Shown here in pieces: positions 4,929 through 9,082 of a DNA stretch of 9,082 nucleotides. Within the stretch, counting starts at the first letter, position 1. Each line of letters opens with the position of its first letter. This DNA comes from Ruminococcus sp. UBA4321 (GTDB lineage Bacteria > Bacillota > Clostridia > Oscillospirales > Ruminococcaceae), in NCBI GenBank assembly GCA_002393815.1, contig DGUB01000007.1, positions 1 through 9,082 on the forward strand, given 5' to 3'. A program made the translations under genes and the position numbers. The notes under the pieces are model-generated. The model saw nothing but the letters and a program-made list of their open reading frames with translations. It was not told the DNA's origin and ran no database searches.

Positions 4929-6143
4929 ATGCTGCAAATTTTACAGGATATCCTCAGCGGTCTGTGGGAGACAAGCGGTCTGGCAGGACTCGCCGCCGAA
5001 CCCCTGAAACTGCTGATGATGTGTATTTCGTTCTTATTCATGTATCTGGCAATTGTCAAAGGGTTTGAACCGCTGTTGCTTCTGCCGATTTCGTTCGGCA
5101 TGTTTCTGTCGAATCTGCCCGCTGTTCTGCCCGAAGATATGATTTTCCATGCGTCTTACTGGAACGAACCGCAGAGTGTCGAATGGCTCTGGAAAGTTCT
5201 GCATGACGGCGGACTGCTGGATAAACTATATCTAGGTGTCAAATTGCAGATATATCCGTGTCTGATATTCTTAGGCATCGGCACGATGACAGACTTCGGT
5301 CCCCTGATTGCCAATCCGAAAAGCTTCCTGCTTGGTGCAGCGGCTCAGGGCGGTATCTTCTTCACATTCTTAGCCGCCGGCTATATGGGCATGAGCGCGG
5401 CAGAATGCGGTTCTATCGCCATTATCGGCGGTGCGGATGGTCCTACCTCTATCTATGTATCGAGCAAACTGCTTGACGGTGCAGATTCCAGTCTGAATAC
5501 AGGTACTATTGCACTGGCGGCATATACTTATATGGCACTTGTTCCGGTGATTCAGCCGCCGATTATGAGACTGCTGACAACCGAAAAAGAACGCAAAATT
5601 AAAATGCCTCAGCTCCGTACCCCTTCCAAGACAGAAAAAATTGTCTTTCCGGTTGTGGTTACTCTGATTGTAGCACTGTTAGTACCGTCTGCGGCTTCTC
5701 TGGTCGGAATGCTGATGTTCGGCAATATCCTGAAAGAATCCGGCGTTGCCGGTCGTCTGGTAGATACCGCTCAGAATGCGCTGATGAATATCGTCACGAT
5801 TTTCCTGGGCGTTTCTGTCGGTGCAACCTGTACCGCTTCCAACGTGGCAAACTTTGCCTTCGTGAAAGTGCTGATTCTTGGTGTTATCGCATTCAGCCTC
5901 GGTACAGCCTGCGGTCTGGGACTTGCGAAAATCATGAACTGGCTGAGCGGCGGCAAGGTCAATCCGCTGATTGGTTCTGCCGGTGTATCGGCTGTGCCGA
6001 TGGCTGCCCGTATCTCTCAGCAGGAGGGCGCAAAGGCTGACCCGACAAACTTCCTCCTGATGCACGCTATGGGACCGAACGTTGCCGGCGTTATCGGTTC
6101 GGCAGTAGCGGCAGGCGTTCTGCTGAGCGTTGTCAACTATTAA
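4929..6143 (+). CDS. Sodium ion-translocating decarboxylase beta subunit (OadB family)
   Basis: A 404-residue polytopic membrane protein that couples decarboxylation of a carboxybiotin intermediate to export of Na+. The family signature GGADGPTSIYVSSK (168-180) holds the key aspartate D170, equivalent to D203 of Klebsiella OadB. The second signature, NPLIGSAGVSAVPMAAR (345-361), has N345, G349, S354 and R361 with exactly the spacing of the functional residues N373, G377, S382 and R389 in Klebsiella. SVGATC (296-301) and HAMGPNVAGVIGSA (379-392) are also typical. The start is ATG at 4929, with AAGGAG 10 nt upstream. The length is that of Gram-positive beta subunits. It is co-transcribed with the gamma-like gene; the carboxyltransferase and biotin carrier must be encoded elsewhere. 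Confidence 0.95.
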   Translation: MLQILQDILSGLWETSGLAGLAAEPLKLLMMCISFLFMYLAIVKGFEPLLLLPISFGMFLSNLPAVLPEDMIFHASYWNEPQSVEWLWKVLHDGGLLDKLYLGVKLQIYPCLIFLGIGTMTDFGPLIANPKSFLLGAAAQGGIFFTFLAAGYMGMSAAECGSIAIIGGADGPTSIYVSSKLLDGADSSLNTGTIALAAYTYMALVPVIQPPIMRLLTTEKERKIKMPQLRTPSKTEKIVFPVVVTLIVALLVPSAASLVGMLMFGNILKESGVAGRLVDTAQNALMNIVTIFLGVSVGATCTASNVANFAFVKVLILGVIAFSLGTACGLGLAKIMNWLSGGKVNPLIGSAGVSAVPMAARISQQEGAKADPTNFLLMHAMGPNVAGVIGSAVAAGVLLSVVNY

Positions 6144-6164
6144 TTTAACGTCAAAGAAAAGAAT

Positions 6165-6199
6165 CTGCTGCATTTCCGCGCGAAATGCAGCAGTTTTTT
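6165..6199. terminator. Intrinsic terminator after the decarboxylase genes
   Basis: A perfect 12-bp stem (CTGCTGCATTTC at 6165-6176, GAAATGCAGCAG at 6182-6193), a 5-nt GC-rich loop and a run of six T on the plus strand. It starts 21 nt after the beta-subunit stop. On the minus strand the tail is ATTCTTTTC, which is weaker, but it could also end the convergent XRE gene, whose stop codon overlaps the T-run. Confidence 0.92.
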
Positions 6200-6407
6200 A
6201 ATTTTCGTCTTTTTCGTACTCGAACAGTTCGCCGGGTGTGCATTCCAGAACGTTGCAGATGGCGTTTAAGATATATTTGTCATAACTGGTTGTCTTATTT
6301 CTATAATATCTGGTGATTGTAGGATAACTAACGCCGATTTGTTTTGCCAGCCAGTAGCGCGAACGTTTTCGCTTTTCTAATAGTTCTTCTAATTTTAATT
6401 TCAGCAT
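6198..6407 (-). CDS. Small XRE/Cro-CI-type transcriptional regulator
   Basis: A 69-residue protein that is almost entirely one helix-turn-helix domain of the Cro/C1 type: LEELLEKRKRSRYWLAKQIG supplies the first helices, VSYPTITRYYRNK (26-38) the turn and recognition helix, and CNVLECTPGELFEYEKDEN the usual closing helix and acidic tail. There is no sensory or oligomerisation domain beyond this. The start is ATG at 6407, with AGGAGG about 5 nt upstream. It is divergent from a 48-residue protein gene and the two promoters share one -35 element, so autoregulation and control of the neighbour are likely. Such stand-alone regulators are common in small mobile or toxin-antitoxin-like modules, but no integrase or other mobile gene is present here. 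Confidence 0.9.
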   Translation of the reverse strand: MLKLKLEELLEKRKRSRYWLAKQIGVSYPTITRYYRNKTTSYDKYILNAICNVLECTPGELFEYEKDEN

Positions 6408-6443
6408 ATATCCTCCTGTATATAATCATATCATTATATATAT

Positions 6444-6472
6444 ATTATAAAATATATAATATCACTTGACAA
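6444..6472 (-). promoter_or_regulatory. Promoter of the XRE regulator gene
   Basis: On the minus strand: TTGTCA (6472-6467), a 17-nt spacer and TATAAT (6449-6444). The -10 is exact and the -35 matches 5 of 6. The -35 occupies the same bases as the -35 of the divergent plus-strand promoter (6466-6471). The sequence around it is extremely AT-rich, so other -10 positions are possible. Confidence 0.65.
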
Positions 6473-6494
6473 TTTCATTTTGTCGTTGTATAAT
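6466..6494 (+). promoter_or_regulatory. Consensus promoter of the 48-residue protein gene
   Basis: TTGACA at 6466-6471, a 17-nt spacer and TATAAT at 6489-6494, both exact. TATAAT is the left arm of an inverted repeat with ATTATA at 6501-6506, which could serve as an operator for the adjacent regulator, although the AT-richness makes such palindromes easy to find by chance. Confidence 0.85.
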
Positions 6495-6525
6495 GTTAAT
6501 ATTATATAGAAAGCAAGTGTTATAT

Positions 6526-6672
6526 ATGCCGGACTATGAAAAATTATTCTACGAATCACAGGCGGAACTCGCCGACCTGGAAGAACGGCTGAAACAAATG
6601 GTTCTCGAAATTCAGTCATTTATGCGCTCCGCCGAGGAAAAAGTCATTTCGGATGATGATGAGAAAATTTAA
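6526..6672 (+). CDS. 48-residue charged helical protein of unknown function
   Basis: Begins MPDYEKLFYESQ, continues with a heptad-like helix (LADLEERLKQMVLEIQSFM, about residues 16-33) and ends in an acidic tail (SDDDEKI). Leucine and isoleucine spacing suggests a short coiled coil or helical hairpin, probably self-associating. No known domain is recognised. A longer reading from 6466 would place the start inside the promoter, so I take ATG at 6526, about 25 nt after the predicted transcription start. The ribosome binding site is weak (AGAAAG about 12 nt upstream), and an in-frame GTG at 6517 is an alternative. It is divergent from the XRE regulator under a shared promoter region. There is no clear terminator before xylB, so some read-through into xylB is possible. 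Confidence 0.7.
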   Translation: MPDYEKLFYESQAELADLEERLKQMVLEIQSFMRSAEEKVISDDDEKI

Positions 6673-6680
6673 AAAATTCC

Positions 6681-6709
6681 TTGCTTTTTTTAGTGATTTA
6701 TGATAAAAT
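6681..6709 (+). promoter_or_regulatory. Possible promoter of the xylulokinase operon
   Basis: TTGCTT at 6681-6686, a 17-nt spacer and TAAAAT at 6704-6709, preceded by TG (extended -10). The -35 is poor (3 of 6), so expression may need an activator or depend on read-through from the 48-residue gene. No operator palindrome for a xylose repressor was seen. Confidence 0.5.
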
Positions 6710-6747
6710 AAAAATATCAAGAATATTCACTACGGAGGAATTTTTTT

Positions 6748-8271
6748 ATGGCTTATGTAATCGGTGTGGATTTGGGAACAAGCGGCACAAAAACCGTTCT
6801 GTTCGACGAATCCGGAAAGGTAATCGCTTCCCATACTGTGGAATATCCCATGTATCAGCCGAAAAACGGCTATGCCGAACAAGACCCGGCAGACTGGCGT
6901 GAAGCGTCTTTTACTACTATCCGCGCAGTCATGCAGAAAAGCGGCGTTTCTAAAGATGATGTCAGGGCAATCGGCTTATCCGGACAGATGCACGGACTTG
7001 TCATGCTCGACGAAAAAAATCAGGTTATCCGGAATTCCATTATCTGGTGCGACCAGAGAACCGCTAAGGAATGCGAGGAAATGACCGCGAAAATCGGCGC
7101 GGAACGCATGATTGAAATCACTGCCAATCCGGCTATGACAGGCTTCACAGCTTCCAAGATTCTGTGGGTCAGAAACAACGAACCCGAAAATTATGCGAAA
7201 TGCCGTCATATTCTTCTCCCGAAGGATTATGTCAGATTCTGCCTGACCGGAGAATTCGCGACAGAGGTTTCTGATGCTTCCGGTATGCAGCTTCTGGATA
7301 TTCCCAAGCGTCAGTGGTCTGACGAAGTTCTGGAAAAACTCGAAATTGATAAATCTTTGTTAGCCAAGGTTTACGAAAGTCCGGAAGTCACCGGCACGCT
7401 CACCAGAGAAGCCGCCGAGAAAACCGGTCTGAGTCAGAATACTATCGTTGTCGGCGGTGCAGGCGATAACGCAGCAGCAGCAGTCGGAACAGGCGTTGTC
7501 CGTGACGGGAAAGCGTTCACGACTATCGGAACAAGCGGTGTTGTTTTCGCGCATACATCCGGAATTACTATCGACCCGAAAGGCAGAGTACATACTTTCT
7601 GCTGTGCCGTTCCGGGATGCTGGCATGTCATGGGCGTGACGCAGGGCGCAGGCTTATCCCTGAAATGGTTCCGTGACAACTTCTGCAATGCTGAAAAGGA
7701 AACTGCTGTTCTGATGGGCGTTGACCCTTATTATCTGATGGATAAGGGCGTGTTACAGTCTCCTGTCGGCGCGAACCGTCTGTTATATCTGCCGTATCTG
7801 ATGGGCGAACGCACACCGCACCTTGACCCTGATGCAAGAGGTGTATTCTTCGGATTATCGGCGATGCATACCAAGCGTGACATGCTCCGCGCTGTCATGG
7901 AAGGCGTTGCCTATTCGCTCCGCGACTGTATGGAAGTCCTGAAAGAAATGGGCGTTTCCGTCAATGATATGATGGCTTGCGGCGGAGGCGGTTCTTCTCC
8001 GGTCTGGAGACAGATGCTCGCTGATTTGTATACCTGTCCGGTCAAGACGGTGGATTCCAAAGAAGGTCCCGCGCTCGGCGTGGCAATTCTGGCGGCTGTC
8101 GGTGCAGGAATCTATTCCAGTGTTCCGGAAGCCTGTGACGCTATCATTCACACAGCGAATACACAGCAGCCCGATGCTGAAAATATTCCCGAATATGAAA
8201 AATATTATCAGCTTTACAAAAATATCTATCCGGCACTGAAAGAACAGTTCAAGGCGTTATCCGCATTATAA
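6748..8271 (+). CDS. xylB: Xylulokinase (FGGY carbohydrate kinase)
   Basis: A 507-residue cytoplasmic kinase that phosphorylates D-xylulose with ATP to xylulose 5-phosphate, feeding pentose sugars into the pentose phosphate pathway. The N-terminal FGGY domain starts with GVDLGTSGTK (6-15) and contains GLSGQMHGLV (76-85), typical of xylulokinases, and IIWCDQRT (98-105), where D102 belongs to the sugar-binding site. VVGGAGDNAAAAVGTG (234-249) carries the catalytic aspartate D240. The C-terminal ATPase domain has YLMGERTPHLD (350-360) and ACGGGGSSPVWRQM (410-423). Length is normal for the family. The start is ATG at 6748, with GGAGGA 8-9 nt upstream. No xylose isomerase or transporter is adjacent. 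The gene ends TAATG, so its stop codon shares a base with the next ATG. Confidence 0.95.
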   Translation: MAYVIGVDLGTSGTKTVLFDESGKVIASHTVEYPMYQPKNGYAEQDPADWREASFTTIRAVMQKSGVSKDDVRAIGLSGQMHGLVMLDEKNQVIRNSIIWCDQRTAKECEEMTAKIGAERMIEITANPAMTGFTASKILWVRNNEPENYAKCRHILLPKDYVRFCLTGEFATEVSDASGMQLLDIPKRQWSDEVLEKLEIDKSLLAKVYESPEVTGTLTREAAEKTGLSQNTIVVGGAGDNAAAAVGTGVVRDGKAFTTIGTSGVVFAHTSGITIDPKGRVHTFCCAVPGCWHVMGVTQGAGLSLKWFRDNFCNAEKETAVLMGVDPYYLMDKGVLQSPVGANRLLYLPYLMGERTPHLDPDARGVFFGLSAMHTKRDMLRAVMEGVAYSLRDCMEVLKEMGVSVNDMMACGGGGSSPVWRQMLADLYTCPVKTVDSKEGPALGVAILAAVGAGIYSSVPEACDAIIHTANTQQPDAENIPEYEKYYQLYKNIYPALKEQFKALSAL

Positions 8272-8993
8272 TGGAATTACAGGAAAAAAAGAAACCGCTG
8301 TCCGGAAGCGTCCTGAAATTGATTGCCGTCATCACGATGCTGATTGACCATTCTTATCATGTACTGGATAAGTTTCCGGGCTTCCGGCATGTGTTCTGGA
8401 AAATCAATGCGGAATATCAGGTATCTTTCTATCTGCTGTGCCGGACTGTCGGCAGAATTGCATTTCCGTTATATGCCTTTCTGCTGACAGAGGGTTTCCG
8501 GCATACGCATGACAGAAAAAAATATGCACTGAATTTATTCATATTCGCCCTGATTTCGGAAATTCCGTGGAATCTGCTCCACGGCGGAAAAATATTTTAC
8601 GAGAAACAGAACGTATTTTTCACGCTGTTTCTGGGTTTGCTGTGTATGACAGTCTATGAACATTACCGCGAAAATCTGAAAAAACAGCTGTGTTTCCTGC
8701 TGATTATCGCAGTTACTGCCATGTTCCTGAATGCCGATTACGGTCTGAAAGGCGTGGGCTTTATCTTCGCGATGTATCTGCTCCGGGAAAAGAAAGTTCC
8801 GCAGATGTTTGTTTCTTCGGCGTTCCTCTCCGGAAATATTTTCTATACATTCGGCGTGATGAGTGCTTTCCTTCCGATAAATCTCTATAATCAGGAGCGA
8901 GGCTTCATCCGTGGAAAGTTCTGGAAATATGCGTTTTACGCATTTTATCCGGTGCATATGCTGATTTTATATCTTATCCAGAAAAATCTATAA
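8271..8993 (+). CDS. TraX-family integral membrane protein
   Basis: A 240-residue polytopic membrane protein. It opens with a short basic N-terminus, then SGSVLKLIAVITMLIDHSYH (11-30), the conserved TraX opening with its Asp-His pair. GRIAFPLYAFLLTEGF (61-76) and ISEIPWNLLHG (95-105) are further family motifs, and hydrophobic segments continue to the C-terminus. F-plasmid TraX N-acetylates pilin, and the fold resembles membrane acyltransferases. Chromosomal Firmicutes members are common, have no link to conjugation and probably acylate an envelope polymer or sugar; that role is inferred. The ATG overlaps the xylB stop (TAATG), and no separate ribosome binding site is needed if the two are translationally coupled. 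The link to xylulokinase is not explained by pathway logic. Confidence 0.88.
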   Translation: MELQEKKKPLSGSVLKLIAVITMLIDHSYHVLDKFPGFRHVFWKINAEYQVSFYLLCRTVGRIAFPLYAFLLTEGFRHTHDRKKYALNLFIFALISEIPWNLLHGGKIFYEKQNVFFTLFLGLLCMTVYEHYRENLKKQLCFLLIIAVTAMFLNADYGLKGVGFIFAMYLLREKKVPQMFVSSAFLSGNIFYTFGVMSAFLPINLYNQERGFIRGKFWKYAFYAFYPVHMLILYLIQKNL

Positions 8994-9012
8994 TACAGAA
9001 AGGATGTTCAGA

Positions 9013-9082
9013 ATGAAAGAAGAAATTTTTGAATCCCATGAAAAACTTGCCGAACTCGTCAGAAAAAGAAAACAGCGCAAGA
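9013..9082 (+). CDS. N-terminal start of an unidentified protein (partial)
   Basis: Twenty-three codons before the window ends. The start is highly charged and helical: MKEEIFESHEKLAEL followed by VRKRKQRK. AGAAAGGA lies 8 nt upstream of the ATG at 9013; an in-frame ATG at 9004 overlaps that site and is less likely. The gene begins 19 nt after the TraX-family stop and probably belongs to the same operon. The family is not recognisable from this fragment. Confidence 0.7.
   Translation, partial: MKEEIFESHEKLAELVRKRKQRK

Noticed and set aside
5679..6173. Long minus-strand open frame opposite the 3' half of the beta-subunit gene
   Set aside because: It is antisense to strongly conserved OadB motifs, rich in Arg/Gln/His as expected from a reversed frame, and starts inside the terminator.
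6421..6462. AT-rich TATA-type repeats that could be an origin or AT-rich mobile-element end
   Set aside because: Simple low-complexity sequence fully explained as the promoter/operator region of the divergent small genes; no DnaA boxes, iterons, integrase or target duplication seen.
6466..6525. Longer N-terminus for the 48-residue protein from an alternative TTG start
   Set aside because: It would begin at the -35 element itself, upstream of the predicted transcription start, so it could not be on the mRNA.
8271..8993. TraX-family gene as evidence of a conjugative element
   Set aside because: No relaxase, type IV secretion or integrase gene nearby; chromosomal TraX-family genes are common in Firmicutes and this one is coupled to a metabolic gene.

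Overview
The window looks like a chromosomal segment of a low-to-moderate GC Gram-positive gut anaerobe, most likely a Ruminococcus-type clostridium (Oscillospiraceae/Ruminococcaceae). This rests on strong AGGAGG-type ribosome binding sites, near-consensus sigma-A promoters, the gene families (GH25 muramidase, YqeG HAD phosphatase, sodium-pump decarboxylase subunits, FGGY xylulokinase) and the absence of Gram-negative features. No tRNA, rRNA, insertion sequence, integrase or CRISPR array was seen. The genus is an inference.

Layout. Positions 1-74 hold the last codons of a plus-strand gene, closed by a bidirectional terminator. On the minus strand, a GH25 lysozyme with an N-terminal membrane anchor (1249-2226) and an overlapping DUF3810 membrane protein with an HExxH motif (126-1262) form a two-gene cell-wall operon with its own promoter near 2262-2290.

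Positions 2394-2689 hold the most interesting element: a compact locus with the architecture of a type I toxin-antitoxin system of the Fst/par kind. A perfect consensus promoter drives a leadered mRNA that encodes a 29-residue hydrophobic peptide (2469-2558). A second perfect consensus promoter faces it from the other side (2661-2689, minus strand) and should make an antisense RNA of about 75-80 nt. Both transcripts end at one bidirectional terminator (2582-2617). A 15-nt exact direct repeat lies once in codons 3-8 of the peptide gene and once at the predicted 5' end of the antisense RNA, so the RNAs are complementary at the toxin start region as well as at the terminator. Fst-type systems on enterococcal plasmids have the same design.

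Next comes a minus-strand operon for an MscS-type mechanosensitive channel (3343-4239) and a YqeG-like HAD phosphatase (2705-3328). It is divergent from a plus-strand pair for the gamma-like (4402-4902) and beta (4929-6143) subunits of a sodium-translocating decarboxylase, whose carboxyltransferase and biotin carrier are not in the window. A strong terminator ends this pair.

Positions 6198-6672 hold a small divergent pair, an XRE-family repressor-like protein and a 48-residue charged helical protein, transcribed from promoters that share one -35 element. The right end is a plus-strand operon: xylulokinase (6748-8271), a TraX-family membrane protein starting inside the xylB stop codon (8271-8993), and the start of a further gene (9013 onward).
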